Shown: positions 26,703-36,100 of the stretch, in pieces | Layout of the letters: every line of letters begins with the position of its first letter | Position numbering within the stretch: the stretch's first letter is position 1 | NCBI GenBank assembly: GCA_036386515.1 | Contig: DASVVO010000086.1 | Span: 37,906 to 101,905, forward strand | DNA from: JAIVJZ01 sp036386515 | GTDB lineage: Bacteria; Acidobacteriota; Blastocatellia; Pyrinomonadales; Pyrinomonadaceae | DNA: 64,000 nucleotides | Direction: 5' to 3' | The notes under the pieces: model-generated | What the model was told of the DNA's origin: nothing | The model's database searches: none | What the model saw: the letters and a program-made list of their open reading frames with translations, nothing else | Program-made: the position numbers and the translations under genes

Positions 26703-29700
26703 ATGCGAACCAACGCGCCCTTGCGGCGCTTTCTGCTGGCCGCGCTGATGATCGGCCAAACGGCGCTGTTGCACGCCGCCTTCCCCACGGAAGCGCGCGC
26801 GCAGGAGCCGCAAAACACGCCCGCCGCCGTCGCCACCGCCGGGCAACGCCTCGTCGAGAGCGTGGATATTCAGGGCAATCGCCGCAACCGCGACGAAGAT
26901 TTGCTCTATTACGTGACCACCCGCGCGGGCGACCCCTTCAACGCGGATCAAGTGGCGCGCGACCTGAAAGCCCTCAACGATCTCAACTTTTTCAACAAAA
27001 CGAAATCGCGCGTGCTGACGCTCGAAGGGCCGCGCGGCGGCGTCGAGGTGGTTTTCGAGGTCGAGGAGTTGCCGGTCATCCGCGACTTGCAGTTCAAAGG
27101 GTTGTCGAGCGTCACCGAGTCGGACGTGCTCAAGGCGTTCCGCGAGCGCCGCATCGGCGTCCAGAAAGAGAACTTGCTCGACCCCGTTAAGATCAATAAC
27201 GGAACCCGCGTCATCAAGGAACTGCTCGCCGCCGCCGGCCACCCGAACGCGACCGTGACTCCCGAGATCGAGGAAGTTTCGGCCACCTCGTCGGCCGTCA
27301 CGTTCAATATCGACGAAGGCGACCGCGTGCGCGTCGTCGAGATCGAGTTTGAGGGCAACCGGAATTTCAAGGACGGCGAACTGCGCGGCGCGATGAGATA
27401 CGTCAAAGAGGCGGGCTTCCTCGCGCGCTTCAAGGGACAGGACATCCTCGACCGCGAAAAACTGGACGTTGACCTGCGCCTCATCCGCAACTACATGGCG
27501 GGCAAAGGCTATTTGCAGGCGCGACCCGGCGAGCCGCGCATCGAAGGCCTGGGGCGTCGGCGCACCGGCTTCCCGATCCTCCCGCTGCCCCTGCTCTCCT
27601 CGACGGACGAAGCCCTGCGCATCACCATCCCGATCATCGAAGGCAAAGTCTATCGCCTCGGCGAACTCAAGATCGAAGGCAACTCGATCTTCGACGAGAG
27701 GGTGATCCGCTCCGTCATCGGTTTGAAACAGGGCGACGTGGCGAGCGGCGAACGCATCTACAAGGGTCTCATCGAAGACCTCAAAAAACTCTACGGCAAT
27801 AACGGCTTCATCCAGTACACGGCCGAGCCGGAGCCGACCTACAAGGACAATCCCGCGAACCCCAACGAGGGCATCGCCGATTACACCATCACCATCGACG
27901 AGGGCAAGCAGTTCACGCTGCGCCGCCTGGAGTTCACGGGCAACACGTTTACGCGCGACAACGTGCTGCGCCGCGAGTTCGTCCTCAACGAAGGCGACAT
28001 CTATCACCAGGACTACGTCGAATACTCCGTCCTGCGTCTCAACCAACTCGGCTTCTTCGACCCGATCGACAAGGAGAAGGACGTGGATTTCCGCCAGAAC
28101 GAGGAAGAGGGTCTGGTGGACGTGAACGTCAAGGTGCAGGAGCGCGGCCGCCAGCAAATCTCTTTCAACGGCGGCCTGTCCGGCATCGGCGGCTCGTTCT
28201 TCGGCCTCGACTATTCGACGAACAACCTGCTCGGGCGCGGCGAGAGCTTGTCGCTCAACTTCGCGGCGGGCAACCGCCAGCAATCGTTCGTCTTCTCGTT
28301 CACCGAGCCGCAGATTCGCAATCGCCCCATCTCGGCCGGGTTCTCGCTGTTCGTCCAATCGTTGAAATTCTTCGGCGAGGGCACGTTCCTGTCGCAGAAC
28401 GCGGACGCGCTGCAAGGGCTGTCGGGGTCGCAGTTGGACTTCCTCAACACGGGCGACGAGAATTTGTTCACGCAGCGCACGGCGGGCTTGAGTTTGTTCG
28501 CCACCGCGCCGCTCTCGGAGTTCTACAAGAAACGCCCCTTCACGCTCTCGACGCGCATCGGACTCTCCTACGCTCTCTCGCAGACGAGCGTGAGCGACCC
28601 GGAGGTCAACACCGATCCGGCCAACCCGCAAAACGCCATCCCGGTGATCTACCGGCAGCCGAACATCCTGACCAGCCGCATCACGCCGAGCGTCGTTTAC
28701 GACTCGCGCGACGTGCGCGGCGTGGACGCCATCGGCGGCAAACAGATCGCGCTGCAATTCGCCTTCGCCGGTCTCGGCGGCGACGTGCGCACGATCCAGC
28801 CGAGCCTCACCTACCAGCACTTCATCCCGGTCAGGAACAAGCGTTCGAACAACCCGCACGTTTTCGGCTTCCGCATCCTCGCCGGCCACGTCGGGTCTTT
28901 CGCCACGACCGCGAAGATCAGAGACGCGCAGAGCACCTCGCTCTCCTTCATTCAGGGCGTGCCCGTCTACGAACGTTTCTTCCTCGGCGACGAGTTCACC
29001 ATTCGCGGCTACAACGTGCGCTCAATTAGCCCCATCGTGCCGATCGAGCAGTTCGTCAGTTCGCGCGGCGTGGTGGTGGCGAGCAATGCTTCGGACACAC
29101 CCGTCGCGCTGCCGGGCTTACAGCAGTACGCCTCGCTCGGCGAGTTCACCGGAGTCGGCGGCGCGAACAGCCGGTTCATCAATCGCGGCTACCAGCCCAC
29201 CGGCGCGGACACGCAACTGCTCGGCAACTTCGAGTATCGCGTGCCGATCTTCGGCCCGGTGAGCGTGGCCGGGTTTGCCGACATCGGCTCGGCGTTCAAC
29301 CTGCGCAAGGGCGGCGATCAGGTCTTCTCGTCCCTGTTTCAGGACGACCTCCCGTTTCTCAGCACGCTCGGCTTCATCCAGTGCCCGTCCAGCCCCTTTG
29401 GCATCGCGCCCGCGAATCTGACGACCCTGGTGGCGTGCCGCGCAGACTCGGAACTGGCGTTCACCGCCGGTTTCAGCCTCGTCGCGCGCGATAATCGCCT
29501 CGTCACGCGCGGGGAATTGGAGAACAGTTCGGGCTTCCGTCCGATCGACCCGATCACCGGACTCCCCTTCGGCTTCCAGCCGGTGTTTCTGCGCGGCCAG
29601 GCACAGACCAATACGGCCGTGCGCCTCTCGCAGTCGGTCTTCGACAAGATCAGTGATTTCCGTTCGAGTATCGGCGTCGAATTACGCGTGCAGTTGCCGG

Positions 29701-29831
29701 TGGTCAACGTGCCGCTCAGGCTCATCGGGTTCTACAACCCGAGCGCGCGGCGCGGCGTCAACGACCAAGTCCCCCTGTTCTTCCAGGAAGAAAAGATGGG
29801 CTATCGTTTTAGCATCGGGCGGACTTTTTAA
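26703..29831 (+). CDS. bamA: Outer membrane protein assembly factor BamA
   Basis: Central subunit of the beta-barrel assembly machinery. The product is 1042 residues, longer than the E. coli protein (about 810). A signal peptide (about 1-35, cut near EARA-QE) is followed by consecutive POTRA domains from about residue 50 (VESVDIQGNRRNRDEDLL, LPVIRDLQFKGLSSVTE, VRVVEIEFEGNRNFKD, YRLGELKIEGNSIFDE, FTLRRLEFTGNTFTRD). The barrel from about 480 includes FFLGDEFTIRGYNVR, the VRGF-like loop 6 motif in a RGYN form. The C-terminus MGYRFSIGRTF ends in Phe, a normal beta-signal. The extra length lies in the barrel loops. Start ATG 26703 gives the signal peptide. Confidence 0.95.
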   Translation: MRTNAPLRRFLLAALMIGQTALLHAAFPTEARAQEPQNTPAAVATAGQRLVESVDIQGNRRNRDEDLLYYVTTRAGDPFNADQVARDLKALNDLNFFNKTKSRVLTLEGPRGGVEVVFEVEELPVIRDLQFKGLSSVTESDVLKAFRERRIGVQKENLLDPVKINNGTRVIKELLAAAGHPNATVTPEIEEVSATSSAVTFNIDEGDRVRVVEIEFEGNRNFKDGELRGAMRYVKEAGFLARFKGQDILDREKLDVDLRLIRNYMAGKGYLQARPGEPRIEGLGRRRTGFPILPLPLLSSTDEALRITIPIIEGKVYRLGELKIEGNSIFDERVIRSVIGLKQGDVASGERIYKGLIEDLKKLYGNNGFIQYTAEPEPTYKDNPANPNEGIADYTITIDEGKQFTLRRLEFTGNTFTRDNVLRREFVLNEGDIYHQDYVEYSVLRLNQLGFFDPIDKEKDVDFRQNEEEGLVDVNVKVQERGRQQISFNGGLSGIGGSFFGLDYSTNNLLGRGESLSLNFAAGNRQQSFVFSFTEPQIRNRPISAGFSLFVQSLKFFGEGTFLSQNADALQGLSGSQLDFLNTGDENLFTQRTAGLSLFATAPLSEFYKKRPFTLSTRIGLSYALSQTSVSDPEVNTDPANPQNAIPVIYRQPNILTSRITPSVVYDSRDVRGVDAIGGKQIALQFAFAGLGGDVRTIQPSLTYQHFIPVRNKRSNNPHVFGFRILAGHVGSFATTAKIRDAQSTSLSFIQGVPVYERFFLGDEFTIRGYNVRSISPIVPIEQFVSSRGVVVASNASDTPVALPGLQQYASLGEFTGVGGANSRFINRGYQPTGADTQLLGNFEYRVPIFGPVSVAGFADIGSAFNLRKGGDQVFSSLFQDDLPFLSTLGFIQCPSSPFGIAPANLTTLVACRADSELAFTAGFSLVARDNRLVTRGELENSSGFRPIDPITGLPFGFQPVFLRGQAQTNTAVRLSQSVFDKISDFRSSIGVELRVQLPVVNVPLRLIGFYNPSARRGVNDQVPLFFQEEKMGYRFSIGRTF

Positions 29832-29937
29832 CCCGTCTATTTGATAAACTGTTACGGCTGGCGCAACCTACGGCGAGCGAAAAGCACCTAAACGTGCGCC
29901 ACCCATTTTAACTGTAAGGAGCAGTGCAAGAAAGACA

Positions 29938-30582
29938 ATGAAACTATTTCGCTTTATCGCCGCCGCTTGTCTCGTCGCGGCCTCTCTCGTGATCTCGGTC
30001 GGCGCGCAGACGGCGGCGCGTCCCCAACCCGCCGCCCCCGCCCAGGGTGGAGCAGCCGCGCCCGCCTCTACGGGTCGCATCGCCATCATCGATTCCAGCG
30101 CGTTCAGCGACGAAAAGGCCGGCATCGCGCGCGTCGTCAACGCCATGAAGACCGTGGACGCGCAGTTTCAGCCGCTCCGCACCGAAGTGCAGGGCATGCA
30201 GACGCGCTATCAAGCCTTAGTTGACGACATCAACAAGACGAGCGCGGTCGCCGACCCGAAGACCATCGCCACCAAGACGGATCAGGCCGACACGCTCAAG
30301 CGCGACATGGAGCGCAAGATGCAGGACGCCCAACTCGCCATCAAGAAGCGCATGGACGAAACGCTCGGGCCGTTGCAGGAAGATGTCTTCAACTCGCTGC
30401 AAGCCTTCGCGCAAACTCGCGGCATCTCGATCATCATCGACGCCAGCCGCGTGCCGCTCATCTACGCCGCCGATAGCGTGGACATCACCAGAGACTTCAT
30501 CGCCGAGTACAACCGCACGAAGCCTGCGACGGCTTCGGCCGCCCCTGCGGGCGGCGCGGCTCGTCCCGCGGGTCGTCAGTAA
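29938..30582 (+). CDS. OmpH/Skp-like periplasmic chaperone
   Basis: A 214-residue exported protein that follows bamA, as Skp does in many diderms, and probably holds unfolded outer-membrane proteins in the periplasm. A signal peptide (MKLFRFIAAACLVAASLVISVGAQ) precedes a Pro/Ala/Gln linker. The OmpH core starts at GRIAIIDSSAF and has two long helices (about 65-145) for the tentacles, then the beta strand ISIIIDASRVPLIYAADSVDITRDFIAEYN. The C-terminal Ala/Pro/Gly tail is low-complexity. ATG 29938 follows a 106-bp gap after bamA. Confidence 0.88.
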   Translation: MKLFRFIAAACLVAASLVISVGAQTAARPQPAAPAQGGAAAPASTGRIAIIDSSAFSDEKAGIARVVNAMKTVDAQFQPLRTEVQGMQTRYQALVDDINKTSAVADPKTIATKTDQADTLKRDMERKMQDAQLAIKKRMDETLGPLQEDVFNSLQAFAQTRGISIIIDASRVPLIYAADSVDITRDFIAEYNRTKPATASAAPAGGAARPAGRQ

Positions 30583-30587
30583 GTCTC

Positions 30588-30665
30588 CGATTAGCCGCTC
30601 AGCCGTCAGTCGTCAGCCGTCAGCAATTCTTGGCTGATTAGCCGATGGCTGGCGGCTGAGTGCTG
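30588..30665. repeat. Inverted heptamer array, AGCCGTC family
   Basis: AGCCGTC/AGTCGTC heptamers at about 30594-30626, then inverted GGCTGAT, TGGCTGG and CGGCTGA units to about 30665. It ends directly before the fabZ start codon, taking the place of a normal ribosome binding site region. Confidence 0.8.
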
Positions 30666-30668
30666 ATT

Positions 30669-31121
30669 ATGGAAACTGTTCTCGATACGCGCGCCATCCA
30701 GGAACTCCTGCCGCACCGCTATCCCTTCCTGCTCGTTGACCGCATCATCGAACTCGTGCCCAGAGAGCGCATCGTCGGCATCAAACAGGTGACGATCGGC
30801 GAGCAGTTCTTTCAGGGACATTTTCCGGGCGCGCCCGTGATGCCGGGCGTCTTGATCGTCGAGGCGTTGGCGCAGGTGGGAGCCATCCTCGCGCTCCGCG
30901 AGATCGAGCGGCGCGAAGAAAAACTCGTCCTCTTCTCCGGCATCGAGCGGGCGCGTTTCCGCCAGCCCGTCGTGCCGGGCGACACGCTCACGCTCGAAGT
31001 AACGGCCTTACGCATCGGCTCGCGCATCCAGCGCATGCGCGGCGAGGCGAAGGTTGAAGGGCGCGTCGTGGCCGAAGCGGAGATCATGAGCATCGTCGCC
31101 GAACGAAGCGGCATCCAGTAA
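30669..31121 (+). CDS. fabZ: 3-hydroxyacyl-ACP dehydratase FabZ
   Basis: Hot-dog-fold enzyme that dehydrates 3-hydroxyacyl-ACP in fatty acid synthesis; in diderms it also balances supply with lipid A synthesis. The product is 150 residues. The N-terminus has IQELLPHRYPFLLVDRI. The active site shows His in QGHFPGAPVMPGV and Glu in IVEALAQVGA. ATG 30669 is preferred over GTG 30660, which lies in the repeat array. It is followed by lpxA, the usual pairing. Confidence 0.96.
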   Translation: METVLDTRAIQELLPHRYPFLLVDRIIELVPRERIVGIKQVTIGEQFFQGHFPGAPVMPGVLIVEALAQVGAILALREIERREEKLVLFSGIERARFRQPVVPGDTLTLEVTALRIGSRIQRMRGEAKVEGRVVAEAEIMSIVAERSGIQ

Positions 31122-31123
31122 AG

Positions 31124-31206
31124 GCAAAGGGGGAGAGGGGAAAGGTTAAAGGGGAAAGGGAAGCCAGGTTTCTTCCTTTCCCCTGACCCCTTCCCCTTTT
31201 CCCTTG
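31124..31206. repeat. Inverted heptamer array, GGGGAAA family
   Basis: GGGGAAA and GGTTAAA heptamers from about 31131, a loop at 31163-31175, inverted TTTCCCC units to about 31205. Located between fabZ and lpxA. Confidence 0.88.
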
Positions 31207-31217
31207 TGTGGTTATTT

Positions 31218-31988
31218 ATGATTCATCCGACGGCCATCGTCAGCGACCGCGCGCAACTCGGCGAGGACTGTTTCGTCGGGGCGTATTGCATCATCGGCGA
31301 CGAGGTGGTGTTGGGCGCGGGCGTGCGCATCGAGTCGCACGCCGTGATCGAAGGGCGGACGCGCATCGGCGACGGGACGCACATCTACCCGTTCGCCTCC
31401 ATCGGTCTCGCGCCGCAGGATTTGAAGTACAGGGGCGAGGCGGCCGAGACGCGCATCGGCGCGCGCAATCAGATACGCGAGTTCGTCACCATCCACCGCG
31501 GCACCGAGGGTGGTGGCATGCTCACGGCCATCGGCGATGATTGTCTCATCATGGCGCAGGCGCACGTGGCGCACGATTGCCTCGTCGGCGACCGCGTCAT
31601 CATGGCGAACGCGGCGACGCTCGCCGGGCACGTCGTCGTCGCATCGGGCGCAAACATCGGCGCGTATTCCGGCGTCCATCAATTCTGTCGCATCGGGCGC
31701 GAGGCATACGTCGGCGGCTATTCGGTCGTCGTCAAAGACGCGCTCCCGTTCGCGCTCACCGTCGGCAACCACGCGAAGTGTTACGGCCTGAACAAAGAAG
31801 GCATGCGGCGGCGCAACTACCCGCCCACGACCATCGCCACGCTCCACCACGCCTTCCATCTCTTGCTCGCGTCCAAACTCAACACGTCGCAGGCCGTCGC
31901 GGCCATCCGCGCCGAGATCACGGATTCACCCGAAACCGAAGAACTCCTGACGTTCATCGAAACCTCGCAACGCGGAGTCGTCAAGTAG
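31218..31988 (+). CDS. lpxA: UDP-N-acetylglucosamine O-acyltransferase
   Basis: First enzyme of lipid A synthesis, adding a 3-hydroxyacyl chain from ACP to UDP-GlcNAc. The product is 256 residues. The left-handed beta-helix hexapeptides are evident (IHPTAIVSDRAQLGEDCFVGAY, and repeated I/V-G-X4 steps). The catalytic His is in MAQAHVAHDCLVGD, and IHRGTEGGG and GLNKEGMRRR are family-specific. The helical C-terminal domain closes the protein. ATG 31218 (MIHPTAIV) is the family start. Its presence shows that the organism builds lipid A. Confidence 0.97.
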   Translation: MIHPTAIVSDRAQLGEDCFVGAYCIIGDEVVLGAGVRIESHAVIEGRTRIGDGTHIYPFASIGLAPQDLKYRGEAAETRIGARNQIREFVTIHRGTEGGGMLTAIGDDCLIMAQAHVAHDCLVGDRVIMANAATLAGHVVVASGANIGAYSGVHQFCRIGREAYVGGYSVVVKDALPFALTVGNHAKCYGLNKEGMRRRNYPPTTIATLHHAFHLLLASKLNTSQAVAAIRAEITDSPETEELLTFIETSQRGVVK

Positions 31989-32083
31989 GAGTTTCGGGTT
32001 TCAAGTTTCAAGTGTCAGGACTGAAAAGTTCTCCGGTCTTTAACTTGAAACCTGAAACCTGAAACCTGAAACCTGAAACCTTA
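31988..32083. repeat. Inverted heptamer array, TTTCAAG/TTTCGGG family
   Basis: TTTCGGG and TTTCAAG heptamers just after the lpxA stop, a 25-bp loop, then inverted TTGAAAC and CTGAAAC units to 32080. It ends five bases before the lpxI start codon. Confidence 0.9.
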
Positions 32084-32084
32084 T

Positions 32085-32882
32085 ATGCGCTACGGATTGA
32101 TTGCAGGCAACGGGAGATTTCCGTTTTTGGTGCTTGAGGGCGCGCGGCGCGCGGGGGTGGAATTGTCGGTGGCGGCCATCCGCGAGGAGACCGACCCCGC
32201 GATTGAGCGCGAGGCGGCGCGCGTCGAGTGGGTGGGGATCGGGCAGTTGGGAAAGATGATCCGTTTCTTCAAACGCGAGGGCGTGGGGCAGGCGATCATG
32301 GCGGGGCAGGTCAAGCACGTGCAGATTTTCAGCGGCGCGCTGCCCGACGTGCGTATGCTCAAGATGCTCCTCTCGCTCCCGCGCCGCAACACCGACGCGC
32401 TCATCGGCGGGATCGCCGCCGAACTCCTGAAGGAAGGCATCGAACTCATAGACTCCACCTACTTCCTCCGCGATCACCTGCCCGCGGCAGGCACATTAAC
32501 CAAACGCGCACCCGAAGCGCGCGAGCGGGGCGACATCGAATACGGCCTCGAAGTGGCGCGCGAGATCGCGCGGCTCGACCTCGGCCAGACCATCGTCGTG
32601 CGCGCCCGCGCCTGCGTCGCCGTGGAAGCGATGGAGGGCACGGACGCCTGCGTCGCGCGCGCCGGTCAACTCGCGCGCGGGCGGCTCACGGTGGTCAAAG
32701 TCGCCAAGCCGGATCAGGACATGCGTTTCGACGTGCCGGTCGTCGGCCTCCCGACCATAGAAACGATGGCGCAAGCGGGCGCGACGTGCCTGTGCATCAC
32801 GGCGGGCAAGACGCTCATCTTCGACCGCGCGGAGATGCTTCGCCTAGCCGACAAACATCGCATCGCCGTCGTCGCCGTTTAG
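32085..32882 (+). CDS. lpxI: UDP-2,3-diacylglucosamine diphosphatase LpxI
   Basis: Hydrolyses UDP-2,3-diacylglucosamine to lipid X and UMP, the step done by LpxH in gamma-proteobacteria. The product is 265 residues, DUF1009 family. I see the N-terminal YGLIAGNGRFPFLVLEGARR, the MAGQVKHVQIF segment, LRDHLPAAGTLTKRAP, VVRARACVAVEAMEGTDACVARAG, and the terminal AGKTLIFDRAEMLRLAD. It sits next to lpxA, as in several phyla that use LpxI. The ATG at 32085 directly follows the heptamer array with no clear ribosome binding site. Confidence 0.93.
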   Translation: MRYGLIAGNGRFPFLVLEGARRAGVELSVAAIREETDPAIEREAARVEWVGIGQLGKMIRFFKREGVGQAIMAGQVKHVQIFSGALPDVRMLKMLLSLPRRNTDALIGGIAAELLKEGIELIDSTYFLRDHLPAAGTLTKRAPEARERGDIEYGLEVAREIARLDLGQTIVVRARACVAVEAMEGTDACVARAGQLARGRLTVVKVAKPDQDMRFDVPVVGLPTIETMAQAGATCLCITAGKTLIFDRAEMLRLADKHRIAVVAV

Positions 32883-33199
32883 CGATGGCGGCGGCGCGGC
32901 GGGTTATCGAGCCGGAGCCGCGACCGGCACGTTCGCGTCTTTCAATTCGCCGGAGCAAATTGATTGACAGGGCTGCGCGCGCGGCTTAGTCTACTAGACG
33001 GCAGTTTTAACGCGCGGACGAAGCCGCTTCCACGCGTTAATCCGATGAGCTTTCCCGGCGCGATTCCGAGTGTTACCCAAACAGTCGCCTATCGCCATTA
33101 AAATAAGTCAATCATAACCCTTCCGGTTTTCGTCCCCTTGAGCGGCGAGACGTGTTGCATCCTAAACACTCCGCCGACGTTGATCTTAAGTTTTCAACC
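32883..33199 (+). other. Intergenic region with a promoter and small stem
   Basis: 317 bp without a gene. Apart from the promoter at 32964-32992, it holds a short inverted repeat, TTAACGCG (33007-33014) with CGCGTTAA (33033-33040), which would fall in the leader of the CHAT-protein mRNA. No heptamer array is present, unlike most gaps in this window. Confidence 0.5.
32964..32992 (+). promoter_or_regulatory. Putative promoter of the TPR-CHAT gene
   Basis: Perfect TTGACA (32964-32969), 17-bp spacer, and TAGTCT (32987-32992) as a fair -10. It leaves a leader of about 200 bases before ATG 33200. Confidence 0.6.
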
Positions 33200-36100
33200 A
33201 TGCCTGACGACAATTCCCCCATCCCCTTAGAGCGCAAGTCCGCGAAAAATTCGTCCCCATGCGCGCGCCGATTGATGGCCGCGCCCCGCCGCGCCGCGTC
33301 GCTCGCCTTGTTGCTTTGCTTTTTCATCATGTCCGGCGGCGGCGATATTCCTTCGCGCGTCTCCGCGCAGCAGGCGGGCGCGCCGCCGCTCGTGCGCGAA
33401 CTGTTCGCCGGGCAGATGCACACCTATCGGCTGACTTTGAACAGCGGCCAATTCATCCGCGCCGTCTTCGACCAGCGCGGCCTCGATGTCGAGGTCGCGC
33501 TGATGGACGCGGGCGGGCGCGAACTGTTGCGCGTCAACAACCCGGTCGGCGCGTGGGGGCCGGAGCCGGTCTTTTTTGAAGTGGTCGAGGGTGGCCGGTA
33601 CACGCTCGTCGTGCGCCCGTCGAAGGCCAACGCGCCGCCCGGTCGTTACGCCTTGATGCTCGACACGAGAGCCGCCACCGCGGCCGACCGGAGAAGCCTG
33701 CCCGCCGAACGCGTCTTCGCCGAAGGCACCAACCTGCTCCTCGCGCACAACGCCGACGCCTATCGCGGCGCGATTGGAAAATACGAAGAGTCGCTCCGGC
33801 TGTTTCGCGCCGCACACGACCGGCGCGGCGAAATCACGACGCTCGACACCATCGGGTCGCTCAAGGCCGCGCTCGGCGAAGGCCAAAACGCGCTCGCCTA
33901 CTTCGACGAAGCTCTGCCCCTCTTGCGCGCGGCGGGCGACCGCGAAGGCGAGGCGAGAGTTTTGCGCAGCATCGCGCAGGTCTATTTCGCGCTCGGCAAT
34001 AAAGAGAAGTCGCTGGAGAATTTTCAGTCGTCCGAGCAACTCTCCCGCTCCGCCGGCGACGAGCGCACGGCCGGTTACGCGCTCGTCAACATGGGACTGG
34101 TGCGCGTCGAGATGACGGAGCGACGCGAGGCGTTGGCCGATTTTCAAGGGGCGTTGGCCTTGCTGCGCGGCGCGGCAGACCGGCGCGGCGAAGCCTACGC
34201 GCTCAACCACATCGGCCTCGTCTACCACTCGCTCGGCGAACCCGCGCAGGCGCGCCGCTCGCACGACGAGGTGGTCGCGCTCATTCAGAATCTGGACGAC
34301 TGCGTGGAACTCGCGCCCGCCTTGTCGAACCTCGCGTGGGATTCGCTGGAGTCGGGCGATAAGCAGAAAGCCATCGATTACTTGAACCAGGCGTTCATCC
34401 TGCAACAGAGCCTCGGCGATCTGCCGGGACAAGCCACCACGCTCAACAACCTGGGATTCGTCTATCACTCGTTCGGCGACCGGCCGCGCTCTCTCTCCTA
34501 CCTCCGGCAGGCGTTGACGCTGTTCCGCGAGTTGGAAGACAAGGGAGGCGAGGGCGACGCGTCCGGCAACTTGATGTACGCGCTGCGAGGCGGCGGGAAA
34601 TTGAACGCGGCGATCTTTTTCGGCAAGCGCGCCGTCAATGCCTATCAGGAAGCGAGAGCGAGCCTGCCCGCGCAGGACTCGATGACGCAGCGAAGTTTCA
34701 TCAAGTCGAAGGAGGTCGCTTATCGAGAGTTGGCCGACCTGCTCGTCACGCAGGGACGCCTCGTCGAAGCGCAGCAAGTGTTGGGGATGCTCAAGGAGCA
34801 GGAGTATCAGGACTACGTGCGGCGCAGCGGCGAAGATACGGGCGGCGCGCCGAAGCAGGCCACGCTCACGCCCGCCGAGAGGAGCGCGGAGAATAGTCAG
34901 GAGTTGTTTGCCGGGCAGTTGGCCTTGCGCGGCCGGGAGCGCGGCATCTTGATCTCGAAGCAGGGGCGCACGCCTGCGGAGGAAAAACAACTGGCGGCGT
35001 TGGAGACGGGCTTGCAGGCGTCCGGCCAGGCCTTCCAAATTTTCCTCGACCGGCTCGGCGACGAACTGGGCAACACGAAACAGGCCACGCGCGTCAACGA
35101 CCTGCGCGAATCACAGGCGTTGATGGAAGATTTGCGCGAATTGGGTTCGGGGGCGGTCGCGCTCTACACGATCGTGGGCGCGGAGAAGTATCGCGTGGTG
35201 CTCGTGACGCCGGACGTGCAACAGACCGCCGAGTATGCCATTAAGGCCGCCGACCTCGAACGGAAAGTGCTGGCCTTCCGCGAGGTGTTGCAGAACCCGC
35301 GACAAGACCCGCGCCCGCTGGCGGCGGAGTTGTACAAAATCATCGTCGGCCCCATCGCCAAAGACTTGACCGACGCGCAGGCCGAGACGCTGATGTGGTC
35401 GCTCGACGGCGTGCTGCGCTACGTGCCGGTGGCCGCGCTCTACGACGGCGAACGCTACCTGGTCGAACGTTTCCGCAACACCGTCTTCACCCCGGCGAGC
35501 AACAGTCGTCTGAAGGATCAGCCGAGCGCGAAATGGAGCGGCCTCGGTCTGGGCGTGTCGAAGGCGCAGTCGGGGTTCAGCGCGCTGCCGGGCGTGCCCG
35601 AAGAGTTGCGCGGCATCATCGGCGAGGGCGAGACCGCGGCGGCGGCGGCGGATAGCGGCGGCGGCAGCGCGCTCGTGGGCAAAGTGTTTTTGGACGATGC
35701 GTTCACGGAGGAAAGTTTTCGCGCCGCGCTCAGGCAGCGTTTCCCGGTCGTCCACATCGCCAGCCACTTCGCCGTGCAGCCGGGCAACGAGACCGATTCG
35801 TTCCTGCTGCTCGGCGACGGCAACCGTCTGCCGGTCTCCAAAATCAGGAGCGGCGTGAACATGTTCGGGGGCGTGGAACTCCTGACGCTCTCGGCCTGCG
35901 ACACGGCGACGGGCGGGACGGGCGCGGATGGCAAGGAGGTGGAAAGTTTCGCCGTCCACGCGCAACGTCAGGGTGCGAAGTCGGTGATGGCGAGCCTGTG
36001 GCCGGTGGCCGACGCGAGCACCAAACAACTCATGCAGAGTTTCTACCGCATCCGCAACGCGCAGCCCGGCATGTTGAAGGCCGAAGCCCTCCGGCGCGCG

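Noticed and set aside
26505..28889. A 794-codon open frame antisense to bamA
   Set aside because: Composition-driven shadow of a certain gene.
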